Shown in pieces: positions 37,179-46,936 of a stretch of 64,000 nucleotides of DNA (positions are counted from its first letter, which is position 1; every line of letters starts with the position of its first letter). The position numbers and the translations under genes were made by a program. The DNA comes from a bacterium (GTDB lineage Bacteria > Desulfobacterota > Binatia > DP-6). The notes beneath the pieces were generated by a model that did not search any database, had not been told where the DNA came from, and saw nothing but the letters and a program-made list of their open reading frames with translations. The stretch lies in NCBI GenBank assembly GCA_026129405.1, contig JAHCID010000005.1, forward strand, positions 62,001 to 126,000, written 5' to 3'.

Positions 37179-38381
37179 GTGAAGCTGCCTCGCCGCGCCC
37201 ATCGGGTGCGCGTCCCCGGCTTCCGCTTCGCCGGCGTGCGCGCGGGGCTGAAGACGCGCGGCCGCGACGTCGCGCTCATCGCCTGCGAGCGTCCGGTCAC
37301 GGCGGCGGGCGTGCTGACGACGAACCGTGCCCCGGCGGCGCCGGTCGTGCTCACGCGGGCGCGCCTGGCTACCGGCCGTGCGGCCGCCGTGCTCGTGAAC
37401 GCCGGCAACGCCAACGCCTGCACGGGCCGCGCGGGTCAGCGCACCGCGGAGTCGTCGACGGCCCTCGTCGCCGAGCTGCTGGCGGTGCCGCCGGCGAGCG
37501 TGCTCGTCTGCTCGACCGGGCGCATCGGCGTTCCGGTGCCGGACGACCTCCTCCAGGGCGGCGTGCGCGCGGCGGCGCGGGCGCTGCGGCCCGACGGCTT
37601 CGGCGACGCGGCCGAGGCCATCTGCACCACCGACGCGTTTCCGAAGACGGCCGTCCGCCGGCTGCGCCTGGGCGGCAAGCCGGTGACCATCGCGGTGCTC
37701 GGCAAGGGCGCCGGCATGATCTCGCCGAACATGGCGACGCTGCTGGTGTTCGCCTGCACCGACGCGCGCCTGTCGCCCGCCGTCGCGCGCCGGGCGCTCG
37801 CGGCGGGCGTAGACGGCTCGTTCAATCGCATCACCGTCGACGGCGACATGAGCACCAACGACAGCGTGCTGCTCCTCGCCAGCGGCGCCGCCGGCAACGC
37901 GGCGGTGCGCGCCGGCTCGCCCGACCATCGGCGCTTCGAGCAGGCGCTCACGGCGGCGCTCGCCGAGGTCGCGCGCCTCGTCGTCCTCGACGGCGAGGGC
38001 GCCCGCAAATGCGTGCAGGTGACCGTCGAGGGCGCGCGCGACGACGACGCGGCGCAGTGCGCCGCCCGGGGCGTCGCCGAGTCGATGCTGTGCAAGGCGG
38101 CGTTCGCCGGCGCCGATCCGAACTGGGGCCGCTTCGTGTGCGCCGCCGGCGCCACCGGCGTCACGCTCGACGCCGGCAGGGTCGACGTGGTGATCGGCGG
38201 CGTGCCGGTGGCGCGTGCCGGCAGGCCCATCCCGGGCGCGCTCCGCCGGGCCAAGGCCCGCATGCAGCAGCGCGAGTTCACGGTGCTGCTGCGCCTGCGC
38301 CAGGGTACGGGGCGCGGATGGATGTGGACGTCGGATCTCACCGTCGAGTACGTCCACTTCAACGCCGCCTACACCACCTGA
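37179..38381 (+). CDS. argJ: Bifunctional ornithine acetyltransferase/N-acetylglutamate synthase ArgJ
   Basis: A 400-residue enzyme of arginine synthesis that recycles acetyl groups between acetylornithine and glutamate. The self-cleavage and nucleophile site is Thr187 in KGAGMISPNMATLL. VNAGNANACTG, CSTGRIGVP and the C-terminal DLTVEYVHFNAAYTT are family hallmarks. It should mature into alpha and beta chains. GTG start 4 bases after the secA stop, so cotranscription is likely. Whether it has both activities or only the ornithine one cannot be told from sequence. Confidence 0.95.
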   Translation: MKLPRRAHRVRVPGFRFAGVRAGLKTRGRDVALIACERPVTAAGVLTTNRAPAAPVVLTRARLATGRAAAVLVNAGNANACTGRAGQRTAESSTALVAELLAVPPASVLVCSTGRIGVPVPDDLLQGGVRAAARALRPDGFGDAAEAICTTDAFPKTAVRRLRLGGKPVTIAVLGKGAGMISPNMATLLVFACTDARLSPAVARRALAAGVDGSFNRITVDGDMSTNDSVLLLASGAAGNAAVRAGSPDHRRFEQALTAALAEVARLVVLDGEGARKCVQVTVEGARDDDAAQCAARGVAESMLCKAAFAGADPNWGRFVCAAGATGVTLDAGRVDVVIGGVPVARAGRPIPGALRRAKARMQQREFTVLLRLRQGTGRGWMWTSDLTVEYVHFNAAYTT

Positions 38382-38385
38382 GCCG

Positions 38386-39282
38386 GTGCCGACCCTCCGG
38401 CTGCTCGCCGCCGCCCTCGGCCTGCTCGCCGCCACCGCGGTGCTGAGCCCGTGGGTGGCGTGGGGCACCCAGGCGCTCGGCTTCGACTTCAAGTTCTCGC
38501 GCGTTTGGAACCGTGTGCTCCAGGTGCTGCTCGTGCTGGCCGTCGTCTTCGGCTGGCGCCGGCTCGACCTCGGCAACGCGACCCAGATCGGGCTGCGGTG
38601 GCCGCACTGGCGCCGCGACCTCGGCCTCGGGCTGGCGGCGGGGGTCACCGGCGTCGGCGTCGCGCTCTTCGTCGCCTACCTCGGCGACGGCGTGCGCCCC
38701 GCGGTGCGCTTCGACGATCCCGCGAAGATGGTGCGCAAGGCGCTCGCCGGGCTGTCGGGGGCGATGCTCATCGCCGTCGGCGAGGAGGCGCTCTTCCGCG
38801 GCGTGCTGCTGCGACGGCTGGTGCTCGACCTCGGCCGCAGCGGCGGCGTCGCGGTGACGACGGCGGTCTACGCGGTCGTGCACGTGCTCCGTCCGGGCGG
38901 CAGCCGCGAGGTGTACGCGTGGGCCGGCGTCGACCGCGTGGTGACCCTCTTCGTGCCGCTCGCCGATCCGGCTGCGCTGCCGAGCATCGTCGGGCTCGCC
39001 GCGCTGGGCGCGCTGCTCGCGTGGGCGACGCTGCGCACGGGCAGCCTGTGGACGGCGATCGGCATCCACGCCGCGTTCGTCGCCGTCTTCCGCGTCGGCC
39101 GCCTGTTCGTGAACATCCGCCGCAAGCCCGCGTGGCTCATGGGGCCGGGATGGCCGCCGCTCATCGGCGGCGTGGCGGGACTGCTCGCCGTCGCGCTGAC
39201 GGGCGTGCTGCTGTGGTGGGCGCTGCGCCGGCGCGCGTTGCGCGGCGCGGAGCCGGTCCCTACACTCGCCGCCCGCGCATGA
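38386..39282 (+). CDS. CPBP-family intramembrane metalloprotease
   Basis: A 298-residue membrane protein with about seven hydrophobic segments. The glutamate motif GEEALFRG (EEXXXR) and two downstream His positions (AVVHVL and GIHAAF) make the CPBP/Rce1-like active site for intramembrane proteolysis. An insertion between these contains [12 protein letters not shown], unusual for the family, and may be an extramembrane loop. The GTG start is 4 bases after the argJ stop and the stop overlaps the RNase HI start (ATGA), so it is in the argJ operon. The substrate is unknown. Confidence 0.83.
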   Translation: MPTLRLLAAALGLLAATAVLSPWVAWGTQALGFDFKFSRVWNRVLQVLLVLAVVFGWRRLDLGNATQIGLRWPHWRRDLGLGLAAGVTGVGVALFVAYLGDGVRPAVRFDDPAKMVRKALAGLSGAMLIAVGEEALFRGVLLRRLVLDLGRSGGVAVTTAVYAVVHVLRPGGSREVYAWAGVDRVVTLFVPLADPAALPSIVGLAALGALLAWATLRTGSLWTAIGIHAAFVAVFRVGRLFVNIRRKPAWLMGPGWPPLIGGVAGLLAVALTGVLLWWALRRRALRGAEPVPTLAARA

Positions 39283-39728
39283 AGCTGACGATCTTCACGG
39301 ATGGGGCGTGTCTCGGGAATCCGGGACCGGGGGGCTGGGGAGCGATCCTCGTCGACGGCGCGCAGCGCCGCGAGCTGTCGGGCTTCGACCCGGCGACGAC
39401 GAACAACCGCATGGAGATCATGGCGGCGCTCGAGGCGCTGCGCCGCGTGCCCGACGGGGCGGACGTCGATCTCCACACCGACTCGCAGTACCTGCGCAAC
39501 GGCATGAACGACTGGCTGGCGCGCTGGAAGCGCAACGGCTGGCGCACCGCCGACAAGAAGCCCGTCAAGAACGAGGACCTCTGGCGCGCGCTCGACGCCG
39601 AGGCACAGCGTCACCGGGTGCGTTGGCACTGGGTGCGCGGCCACGCCGGGCATCCCGAGAACGAGCGCTGCGACGCGCTCGCCAACGCCGCCATCCGCGC
39701 CCGTCGCGGCAGCGACACGGGGGACTGA
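39279..39728 (+). CDS. rnhA: Ribonuclease HI
   Basis: A 149-residue RNase HI that removes RNA from RNA-DNA hybrids. The four catalytic acids are visible: Asp8 (FTDGA), Glu46 (NNRMEIMAA), Asp68 (HTDSQYL) and Asp132 (ERCDALA). [11 protein letters not shown] carries the catalytic-loop His. The basic [19 protein letters not shown] handle helix is present. Start and stop both overlap neighbours, so it is translated with the CPBP protease and S9 peptidase genes. Confidence 0.96.
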   Translation: MKLTIFTDGACLGNPGPGGWGAILVDGAQRRELSGFDPATTNNRMEIMAALEALRRVPDGADVDLHTDSQYLRNGMNDWLARWKRNGWRTADKKPVKNEDLWRALDAEAQRHRVRWHWVRGHAGHPENERCDALANAAIRARRGSDTGD

Positions 39729-41665
39729 TGCGGCGCGCGCCGTACGGCGCCTGGGCGTCGCCGCTCGGCGCAGCGCAGGTGGCGGCGGCGAGCCTGCGCT
39801 TCGGCGACCTCGTCACCACCGGCGAGGCGGCGTACTGGGTCGAGACGCGTCCCGACGAGGGCGGTCGCGGCGTGCTCGTGCGCTGGGCGCCGGGGGGCGA
39901 GCCCGAGGACGTCCTGCCGGCGCCGTGGAGCGTGCGCACGCGCGCCCACGAGTACGGCGGCGGTGCCCTCGCGGCACAGGGCGCCGTCGTGTGCGTCGTC
40001 CACGACGGCGACCAGCGGCTCTATCGCGTCGGTCCGGACCGCACGCCGGTCGCGCTCACACCGGCGGGGCCGTGGCGCTGGGCGGACGCCAGCATCGATG
40101 TGGCGCGTGGGCGGCTCGTCGCCGTGCGTGAGGCGCTCGGCGAGCGCACGACCCACGTCCTCGCCGCCGTGCCGCTCGACGGCGGGGCGGCGCCCGTGCC
40201 GCTCGTCGCCGGCGACGACTTCTACGCCTCGCCGCGCCTGTCGCCCGACGGCACGCAGCTGGCCTGGCTGGCGTGGAGCCATCCGCGCATGCCGTGGGAC
40301 GGCACCGAGCTGTGGGTCGCGCCGCTCGACGCCGCGGGGCGACTCGGGCCGCGCGCCCGCGTCGCCGGCGGCCCGCGCGAGTCGGTGCTCCAGCCGGAGT
40401 GGTCGCCGGAGGGCGCGCTGCACTTCGTCTCCGACCGCAGCGGCTGGTGGAACCTGCATCGCTGGCAGGACGGCGTCGCCGAGCCGCTCTGTCCGCTGGC
40501 CGCGGAGTTCGGCGTGCCGCAGTGGGTCTTCGGGCTGCACCTCTACGCGCTCGCGCCCGACGGCGCCGTCTACTGTGCGGTCGGCCGCGACGGCACGTGG
40601 CAGCTCGGGCGCGTGCCGGCGGGCGGCGGGCCGTTGCGCGTGCTCGACGCGCCCTTCACCGAGGTGTCGGCCGTGCGCGTTGCCGGCCGCACGCTCGTGC
40701 TGCGCGCGGGCGCGCCGGCACTGGCGCCGGCGATCGTCGCGCGCGATCTCGCCGGCGACGTCGCACGGGTGCTGCGCCGTGCCGGCGACGACCTCGACCC
40801 GGCCCGCGTCTCGACGCCGACCGCGGTGAGGTTCCCGTCCGCCGGCGGCCGCGAGGTGCATGCGCTGCACTATGCGCCCTGCAACCCGGACCACGCGGCC
40901 CCGCCCGGGACGCGCCCACCGCTCCTCGTGCGCTGCCACGGCGGGCCGACCGCCGCGGCGTCCAGCGCGCTCGATCCGGCGCTCCAGTTCTGGACCAGCC
41001 GCGGCTTCGCCGTCCTCGACGTCAACTACGGCGGCTCGAGCGGCTACGGCCGTGCCTACCGCGAGCGGCTGCTCGGCCAATGGGGCGTGGTCGACGTCGA
41101 GGACTGCGTGGCCGCCGCCCGGCATGCCGTCGCCGCCGGCTGGGCCGATCCGGCGCGCACCGCGATCCGCGGCTCGAGCGCCGGCGGCTTCACCGTGCTG
41201 TGTGCGCTGGCGTTCCACGACGTCTTTCGCGCCGGCGTCAGCTGGTACGGCGTCGGCGACCTGGAGGCGCTGGCGCACGAGACGCACGACTTCGAGGCCC
41301 ACTATACCGACTCCCTCGTCGCCCCCTGGCCCGAGGGCCGGGCCCTCTACCGCGCCCGCTCGCCGGTGCACGCCGCCGCCCGCATCGGGGTGCCGGTGCT
41401 GTTCCTCCAGGGACTCGAGGACCGCGTCGTGCCGCCGGCCCAGGCCGAGGCCATGGTGGCGGCGTTGCGGGCCCGCGGGCGGTCCTGCGCGTACGTCCCC
41501 TTCGCGGGCGAGGGCCACGGGTTTCGCCGCGCCGCGACCATCCGCCGGGCGCTGGAGGCGGAGTGGTCGTTCTATGCGCAGGTCTTCGGCCTGCCGCCGC
41601 CGGACGTCGAGGCCGTGACCATCTTGCCCGGACTGCCCGGCACGGCGGCCGCCTCGCCCCGATGA
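39728..41665 (+). CDS. S9-family prolyl oligopeptidase-type peptidase
   Basis: A 645-residue enzyme: an N-terminal seven-bladed propeller (about 1-390) with TolB-like repeats such as SPRLSPDGTQLAWLAW, and a C-terminal alpha/beta hydrolase domain. The catalytic triad can be placed at Ser484 (GSSAGG), Asp565 (LEDRVVP) and His597 (GEGHGF). No signal peptide is seen, so it is probably cytoplasmic. This is the acylaminoacyl-peptidase/dipeptidyl-peptidase branch. The ATG overlaps the rnhA stop by 1 base. Substrate specificity cannot be predicted. Confidence 0.9.
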   Translation: MRRAPYGAWASPLGAAQVAAASLRFGDLVTTGEAAYWVETRPDEGGRGVLVRWAPGGEPEDVLPAPWSVRTRAHEYGGGALAAQGAVVCVVHDGDQRLYRVGPDRTPVALTPAGPWRWADASIDVARGRLVAVREALGERTTHVLAAVPLDGGAAPVPLVAGDDFYASPRLSPDGTQLAWLAWSHPRMPWDGTELWVAPLDAAGRLGPRARVAGGPRESVLQPEWSPEGALHFVSDRSGWWNLHRWQDGVAEPLCPLAAEFGVPQWVFGLHLYALAPDGAVYCAVGRDGTWQLGRVPAGGGPLRVLDAPFTEVSAVRVAGRTLVLRAGAPALAPAIVARDLAGDVARVLRRAGDDLDPARVSTPTAVRFPSAGGREVHALHYAPCNPDHAAPPGTRPPLLVRCHGGPTAAASSALDPALQFWTSRGFAVLDVNYGGSSGYGRAYRERLLGQWGVVDVEDCVAAARHAVAAGWADPARTAIRGSSAGGFTVLCALAFHDVFRAGVSWYGVGDLEALAHETHDFEAHYTDSLVAPWPEGRALYRARSPVHAAARIGVPVLFLQGLEDRVVPPAQAEAMVAALRARGRSCAYVPFAGEGHGFRRAATIRRALEAEWSFYAQVFGLPPPDVEAVTILPGLPGTAAASPR

Positions 41666-41707
41666 GGGACGGCCGGCGCGTCGCGCGTACCGGCCGATAC
41701 GTTTTCC

Positions 41708-41737
41708 TTGAGCGGCGCCGCGGCCGTGTGGTGTAAC
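41708..41737 (+). promoter_or_regulatory. Promoter of the beta-propeller/cytochrome gene
   Basis: TTGAGC and TGTAAC are 18 bases apart. The start at 41782 follows a roughly 38-base leader with a purine-rich ribosome site GAGAGGGGGA, unlike the leaderless genes elsewhere in the window. Confidence 0.5.
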
Positions 41738-41781
41738 CCTCGCCGTCGCCCGTCCGTGGGCGATCCGAGAGGGGGAGTCGC

Positions 41782-44700
41782 ATGGGAAGCCGTCGAGGGG
41801 CGCGGCGCGTCGGGGCACTGGTCGCGGCGCTGGTCGTGGGTTGGGCTGCAGCTGCGGCCGCACAGTCGCCGAGTGGAGCATTCGTCAACTTCGAGAGCGG
41901 GCATACGCGACCGCTCGCGCTGTCGCCGGACGGCAACCGCCTGTTCGCGGTCAACACGCCCGACAACCGGCTCGCGATCTACGACGTCGGCGCGGGCGGC
42001 CTGACGCTCGTCGGCGAGGTCCCGGTCGGTCTCGAGCCCGTCGCGGTCGCGGCGCGCACGAACACCGAGGTCTGGGTCGTGAACCACCTCTCGGACAGCA
42101 TCAGCATCGTGCAGGTGAACGCCGGCAACCCGGCGCTCTCGCGCGTCGTGCGCACCATCCTCACCTGCGACGAGCCGCGCGACATCGTCTTCGCCGGCAC
42201 CAGCGGCAACCGCGCCTTCGTCACCAGCGCGCGGCGCGGCCAGAACTGCACCGTGGCGGCCAACCTCACGACCGCCGGCACCGGACGCGCGGTCGTGCAG
42301 GTCTGGGACGCGACCAACCTCGGCAGCAGCCTCGGCGGCACGCCGATCGCCTCCCTGGCGCTCTTCACCGACACCCCGCGCGCGCTCGCGCGCACGCCCG
42401 ACGGCTCCCGCGTCTATGCGGCCGGCTTCCACACCGGCAACCGCACGACGGCGATCGTCGAGCCGACGGTCACGAGCGGCGGCGGTCTGCCGCCGAACCC
42501 GCCCGGCTCGACGCCCGGCCGCCCCAACACCGGCCTCATCGTCAAGTTCAACGGCACGAACTGGGTCGACGAGATCAACCGCAACTGGAACTCGCGGGTG
42601 CCGTTCTCGCTGCCCGACCGCGACGTCTTCATCATCGACGCCAACGCGGGAACGCCGGCGCTGGTCCCGGCGCCGAACAACGTCCAGGGCGTCGGCACCG
42701 TCATCTTCAACATGGCCGTCCGTCCGGGCGGCTCGAACCGGCTCTACGTCAGCAACACCGAGGCGCGGAACCAGGTGCGCTTCGAGCCGCGCATCAACAA
42801 CACGTGGGGCGTGCAGGGCCACATCGCCGAGAGCCGTATCACGGTGGTGAACGGCACCACGCCGACGGCGCGGCATCTCAATCCGCACATCGACTACACC
42901 TGCGTGCCGCCGGGCTGCATCTCGCCGCAGTCCGAGCGCGACCAGACCCTGGCCTTCCCGACCGACATGGTCTTCTCGAGCGACGGCGCACGTCTCTACG
43001 TCGCCGGCCTCGGCTCGGGCAAGGTCGGCATCTTCGACGCGGCGGCGCTCGAGGCCGGCACCATCACGCCGCTCACGAAGACGCTGGTCCAGGTGGGGCA
43101 GGGGCCGAGCGGCGTCGTGCTCGACGAGGCGCGCAACCGCCTCTACGTCATGAACCGCATCAGCCACGACCTCTCGATCGTGGCGAACGCGTCGACGCCG
43201 GCGTCGGCGTTCGAGTCGGCCGTCGTGCCGCTGCGCTACGATCCGTCGCCGGCGTTCGCGCGTGACGGCCGCATCTTCCTCTACGACGCCCTGGGCACGT
43301 CGGGCCACGGCGACTCGGCCTGCGCGAGCTGCCACATCTTCGGCGACTTCGACAGCCTGGCGTGGGACCTCGGCGATCCCTTCGGCGCCGTGGTGCCGAA
43401 CCCGAACCCGTTCCTGATCGGCACGGGCGGCCCGTTCCATCCGATGAAGGGCCCGATGACGACGCAGACCCTGCGCGGCATGGCGGGCGCCGGGCCGATG
43501 CACTGGCGCGGCGATCGCACCGGCGGCAGCGTCGGCGGCGATCCGCTGGACGAGGATCTCGCGTTCAAGGAGTTCAACCCGGCGTTCGTCGGCCTCCTCG
43601 GCCGCGCGACGGAGCTCACGCACGACGAGATGCAGTCCTTCACCGACTTCATCCTGAGCGTCGTGTTCCCGCCGAACCCGATCCGCGCGCTCGACAACGC
43701 GCCCACCGCCCAGGAGGCGCAGGGCGAGAACCTGTTCCTCACCCGCGTTACGGACGCCGGCGCGCTCACGTGCGTCAGCTGCCACCGGCTGCCGTTCGGC
43801 ACCGACGGCTCCTCGACGTTCGAGGGCGAGACCCAGGAGTTCAAGGTCGCCCACCAGCGCAACCTCTATCAGAAGGTCGGCATGTTCGGGGCCTCCGGCG
43901 AGCAGGTCCGCGGCTTCGGCTTCCTGCACGACGGCTCGGTGCCGACCATCCAAGGCTTCGTCGCCAGCGCGATCTTCCAGAACCTGAACCTCACCGAGGA
44001 GCGCGCCATCGAGGCGTTCCTGCTCGCGCACGACACCGGGCTCGCCCCGGTCGTCGGCCAGCAGGTGTCGATCGACTCGACCAGCTGGAACGGCGTCTCC
44101 TTCGTGAACCGCATCAACCTGCTCCTGGCCCGTGCGGACGCCGGGGAGTGCGACGTCGTCGTCAAGGGCAACATCGGGGGCGAAGCCCGCGGCGGCGTCT
44201 ACGCCGGCGGCAACAGCTTCCGCCTCGATCGGCACGCCGACGGGCTCGTCTCCGTGACCACGATGCGCGGCTTCGCCCAGACCGCCGGCCAGGAGATCAC
44301 GTTCACGGCCGTGCCGCCGGGGACCGGGACGCGTATCGGCATCGATCGTGACCTCGACGGCGTCTTCGATCGTCGTGAGCTCGACTGCGCCACCGACCCC
44401 GCCAACGCGGCGGACTTCCCACCGACGTTGAGCGGCGCGTGCAACGTCGTGACGACGACGACGACCAGCACCACGACCACGACGATCACGGCCACGACCT
44501 CGACCACCACGACGACCGTCCTCGTGACGACGACGTCGACGACGACCAGCACCACCGTCACGTCGACCACCACGACGACGGTCACGACCACGACGAGCAC
44601 CAGCACGACCACCACGACCGTGCCGCCAGCGCCCTTCGTCCTCGTCCAGACGACGCAGCTGGCGCTGAAGGATCGCGTCAACCCGCCGCTGCCGGCGGCG

Positions 44701-45168
44701 CGCAAGCTGAACTTCAAGTCCGATACCCGCAAGGACGGGCCGGCGAACCGCATCGTGGTTCCGGGCCGCGTCTCGGCGGGCGATCCCACGCTCGGCGGTG
44801 CGACCCTCGTCGTCTACAACGCGAACGGCAGCGGTGAGGCGGTCACGATCCCGCTGCCCGCGAGCGGCTGGGCGGCCTACGACAGCTCCCCGACGCCGAA
44901 GGGCTACCGCTTCAAGGGCAGCGACCCGAACGGGCCGGTGTCGCGCGTCATCCTCAAGGCCGACCAGATCAAGATCAAGGGCGGCAAATCGAACTTCGCC
45001 TACACGCTCGACGAGGCGTCGCAGGGCCGCATGGCGATCCGTCTCCAGCTCGGCAGCGCGACGCCGTGGTGTGCGGCGGCGGGCGCGAAGAACGCGAACA
45101 ACGACGTGGCCGGCCGCTTCACCGCGGCGTCGCGCACGCCGGCTCCGCCGAGCTGCCCGAGCCTCTGA
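41782..45168 (+). CDS. Secreted YncE-type beta-propeller/diheme cytochrome c protein with Thr-rich linker
   Basis: A 1128-residue exported protein. Signal peptide to about residue 27 (VVGWAAAAAAQS). Residues 30-500 are a beta-propeller with YVTN-like repeats (LALSPDGNRLFAVNTPDN, FSSDGARLYVAGLGSG). Two heme c sites follow: CASCH at 514-518 and CVSCH at 664-668, with MauG/cytochrome c peroxidase-like surroundings. Residues 891-947 are almost entirely Thr/Ser/Val, a rigid linker likely glycosylated, coded by ACG/ACC repeats. The last 170 residues form a separate domain with RKLNFKSDTRKDGPANRIVVP and IKIKGGK strands that I do not recognise as a named family. It probably acts in the periplasm or on the surface. 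Confidence 0.85.
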   Translation: MGSRRGARRVGALVAALVVGWAAAAAAQSPSGAFVNFESGHTRPLALSPDGNRLFAVNTPDNRLAIYDVGAGGLTLVGEVPVGLEPVAVAARTNTEVWVVNHLSDSISIVQVNAGNPALSRVVRTILTCDEPRDIVFAGTSGNRAFVTSARRGQNCTVAANLTTAGTGRAVVQVWDATNLGSSLGGTPIASLALFTDTPRALARTPDGSRVYAAGFHTGNRTTAIVEPTVTSGGGLPPNPPGSTPGRPNTGLIVKFNGTNWVDEINRNWNSRVPFSLPDRDVFIIDANAGTPALVPAPNNVQGVGTVIFNMAVRPGGSNRLYVSNTEARNQVRFEPRINNTWGVQGHIAESRITVVNGTTPTARHLNPHIDYTCVPPGCISPQSERDQTLAFPTDMVFSSDGARLYVAGLGSGKVGIFDAAALEAGTITPLTKTLVQVGQGPSGVVLDEARNRLYVMNRISHDLSIVANASTPASAFESAVVPLRYDPSPAFARDGRIFLYDALGTSGHGDSACASCHIFGDFDSLAWDLGDPFGAVVPNPNPFLIGTGGPFHPMKGPMTTQTLRGMAGAGPMHWRGDRTGGSVGGDPLDEDLAFKEFNPAFVGLLGRATELTHDEMQSFTDFILSVVFPPNPIRALDNAPTAQEAQGENLFLTRVTDAGALTCVSCHRLPFGTDGSSTFEGETQEFKVAHQRNLYQKVGMFGASGEQVRGFGFLHDGSVPTIQGFVASAIFQNLNLTEERAIEAFLLAHDTGLAPVVGQQVSIDSTSWNGVSFVNRINLLLARADAGECDVVVKGNIGGEARGGVYAGGNSFRLDRHADGLVSVTTMRGFAQTAGQEITFTAVPPGTGTRIGIDRDLDGVFDRRELDCATDPANAADFPPTLSGACNVVTTTTTSTTTTTITATTSTTTTTVLVTTTSTTTSTTVTSTTTTTVTTTTSTSTTTTTVPPAPFVLVQTTQLALKDRVNPPLPAARKLNFKSDTRKDGPANRIVVPGRVSAGDPTLGGATLVVYNANGSGEAVTIPLPASGWAAYDSSPTPKGYRFKGSDPNGPVSRVILKADQIKIKGGKSNFAYTLDEASQGRMAIRLQLGSATPWCAAAGAKNANNDVAGRFTAASRTPAPPSCPSL
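44449..44625 (+). repeat. Thr-codon repeat tract
   Basis: An imperfect trinucleotide repeat of ACG and ACC, with a few TCG, AGC and GTC codons, encodes the Thr-rich linker. Such tracts can vary in length by slippage. Confidence 0.8.
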
Positions 45169-45181
45169 TCGGCTCGACGCG

Positions 45182-45213
45182 GGTGCCCGCGGAGCTTCGG
45201 CTTCGCGGGCACC
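45182..45213 (+). terminator. Stem-loop after the cytochrome gene
   Basis: GGTGCCCGCGGAGC pairs with GCTTCGCGGGCACC (14 base pairs with one G-U) around a TTCG tetraloop, and GGTTTCGTT follows. It lies 13 bases after the stop codon. Stem strength and tetraloop support a terminator despite a weak U-tract. Confidence 0.65.
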
Positions 45214-45273
45214 GGTTTCGTTGCCCGCCCGGAGCCCGTGGGCTACGAGGGGGCGGGTGCGGAGGAGAGGGGG

Positions 45274-46443
45274 ATGACGCCGGGAGCGGCGCGACGGCGG
45301 CCGGGGCGCACCCTCGGGCTCGTCCTGTCCGGCGGCGGTGCGCGCGGCGCGTTCCAGGTCGGCGTCTACGAGCGCCTGCTCGAGGACGAGCGCTTCGCCG
45401 GCGGGCCGGCGGTGTTGTCGGGCACCTCGGCGGGCGGCATCAACGCCGCGCTCATCGCCGCCGGCCGCAGCCCGCAGGAGATGCTGCGCTTCTGGCGCGC
45501 GCTCGCCGACGACCCGCCGGTGGTCGCGAGCCGTCTCTTCTTCGACGGGGTGCTGCGCGCCATCGTCTCGCTCGCGCTCGAGGAGGGGCGCCGGTGGATC
45601 AGCGGGCCCGGCCCGCTGCGTGCGTTCCTCCAGCGCCTGCGCAACCATCTCTCCCCGGCGCCGGGCGAGGTCGTGGCGTTGTGGGTCGAGTACCTCCTCA
45701 CCGCACGCTTCGAGCTCGTGAGCCGCTTGCTGGAGCGCATCCAGGAGCCGTACCTGGCCGACACCGCGCCGCTGCGCGCGCGGCTGGTGGAGGAGTTCGG
45801 CGGCGAGCGGGTCCCGAACCGCGGCGTGCGGCTCGCGATCAACACGGTCGACGCCAACACCGGGCAGGTCGTGCGCTTCGTCGGCGCACCGTCGCCGGCC
45901 ACGGACTCGCCGGACTACGTGGTCGTCGACGCCATCACCGTCGACATGGTCCTCGCGAGCGCGAGCATCCCGCTGCTGTTCCCGCCGGTGCAGATCGGCG
46001 AGCACCTGTGCTGGGACGGTGGTCTACTCGTGAACACGCCGCTCGCCCCGGTCGTCAGCCTCGGCGCCGACGAGATCGTCACCGTGCTGGTGACCGAGCC
46101 GGCGGAGCAGGGCGCGCGCGGCCTCGCGCACTTCGGCCGCGCGGTGGAGCGATCCGTCGACAGCTTTCTCGAGAACGCCTACAACATCGACCGCAAGCTG
46201 CTCCTGGAGCGCAACCGCGTCGCCCGCCTCCAGGGCGGTCCGTACCGCGCGGTCACCCTCTACGAGGCCGTGCGTCCCGCGCGCGACGCCTGCTTCAGCG
46301 CCGGCTCGTATCTCTACTTCGAGCGCAGCGTGCTGGGGGCGATGTACGAGGCGGGACGCCGCGCCGGGGCGGCGTGGCTCGCGACGGGGCCGCGCGTCGA
46401 CCACCTCGACGAGCCCGCGCCGGCGCTGGCGCCGGGCGCCTGA
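45274..46443 (+). CDS. Patatin-like phospholipase
   Basis: A 389-residue protein of the patatin/RssA family. Oxyanion loop SGGGARG near residue 19, nucleophile Ser52 in GTSAG, and Asp248 in WDGGLLVNTP complete the Ser-Asp dyad. It would cleave acyl esters of phospholipids in the cytoplasm or at the membrane; no signal peptide is seen. ATG at 45274 is preceded by a good ribosome site GGAGGAGAGGGG; an in-frame start at 45238 is less likely. It is separated from the upstream cytochrome gene by a terminator and is convergent with a hypothetical gene. Confidence 0.88.
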   Translation: MTPGAARRRPGRTLGLVLSGGGARGAFQVGVYERLLEDERFAGGPAVLSGTSAGGINAALIAAGRSPQEMLRFWRALADDPPVVASRLFFDGVLRAIVSLALEEGRRWISGPGPLRAFLQRLRNHLSPAPGEVVALWVEYLLTARFELVSRLLERIQEPYLADTAPLRARLVEEFGGERVPNRGVRLAINTVDANTGQVVRFVGAPSPATDSPDYVVVDAITVDMVLASASIPLLFPPVQIGEHLCWDGGLLVNTPLAPVVSLGADEIVTVLVTEPAEQGARGLAHFGRAVERSVDSFLENAYNIDRKLLLERNRVARLQGGPYRAVTLYEAVRPARDACFSAGSYLYFERSVLGAMYEAGRRAGAAWLATGPRVDHLDEPAPALAPGA

Positions 46444-46449
46444 GCCGGC

Positions 46450-46872
46450 TCAGCGTCCGGGGCGGCGCAGGCCGGGCGCCGGCGGGCTCACGTCCGCGAC
46501 GTCGGCGCGGGAGGGGAAGCGCCGCACCTCGCCGCCGCGGACGCGGCGCATCCAATCGCCGCCGGCGTCGAGCTCGCGCTCGAGCGCGGCGTGCAGGCCC
46601 AGCGGGTCGAGCCCGAGGGCGCCGCAGACGTTACGGAACGAGAGCGGCCAATCGACGTCGTCGCTCTCGAACCAGCCGAGCGTGTTGCGCAGGAGCTGGC
46701 GCGAGTGACGCTCCTGCCCGTAGGCGTGCTCGCGCAGCAGCGCGACGGCGTCGGCCAGCACCGCGAGCATCAGTCTATCTTCCGCGCTGCGCGGCTCGGG
46801 GAGCTTGAGGATGATCTCGGAAGCGAACTCCGTGGCCGGAGCCTCTGCTTCGCGCTGTCGATCGGGTTGCAT
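46450..46872 (-). CDS. Hypothetical protein
   Basis: A 140-residue cytoplasmic protein, or 153 residues if it starts at 46911. A helical N-terminal half (EFASEIILKLPEPRSAEDRLMLAVLADAV) precedes a W-containing segment NTLGWFESDDVDWPLSFRNV and CGALGLDPLGL, then a basic disordered tail. It lies 65 bases after gatB on the same strand and may be cotranscribed. I do not recognise a family. Coding is supported by base usage and by the absence of a better frame. Confidence 0.55.
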   Translation of the reverse strand: MQPDRQREAEAPATEFASEIILKLPEPRSAEDRLMLAVLADAVALLREHAYGQERHSRQLLRNTLGWFESDDVDWPLSFRNVCGALGLDPLGLHAALERELDAGGDWMRRVRGGEVRRFPSRADVADVSPPAPGLRRPGR

Positions 46873-46936
46873 GGGAACGCCTGCGTCATAGCGCGCGAAC
46901 GCTCCGCGCACCAGACCGACTTTCGGGTAGGTGCGC

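Noticed and set aside
44449-44625. CRISPR or tandem-repeat array
   Set aside because: The repeats are in-frame Thr codons within a secreted protein, with no spacers and no cas genes anywhere in the window.
41572-46005. A 1477-codon open frame on the minus strand across the cytochrome and patatin genes
   Set aside because: It spans several well-supported plus-strand genes and a terminator, and its product is Arg/Ala/Val low-complexity sequence.
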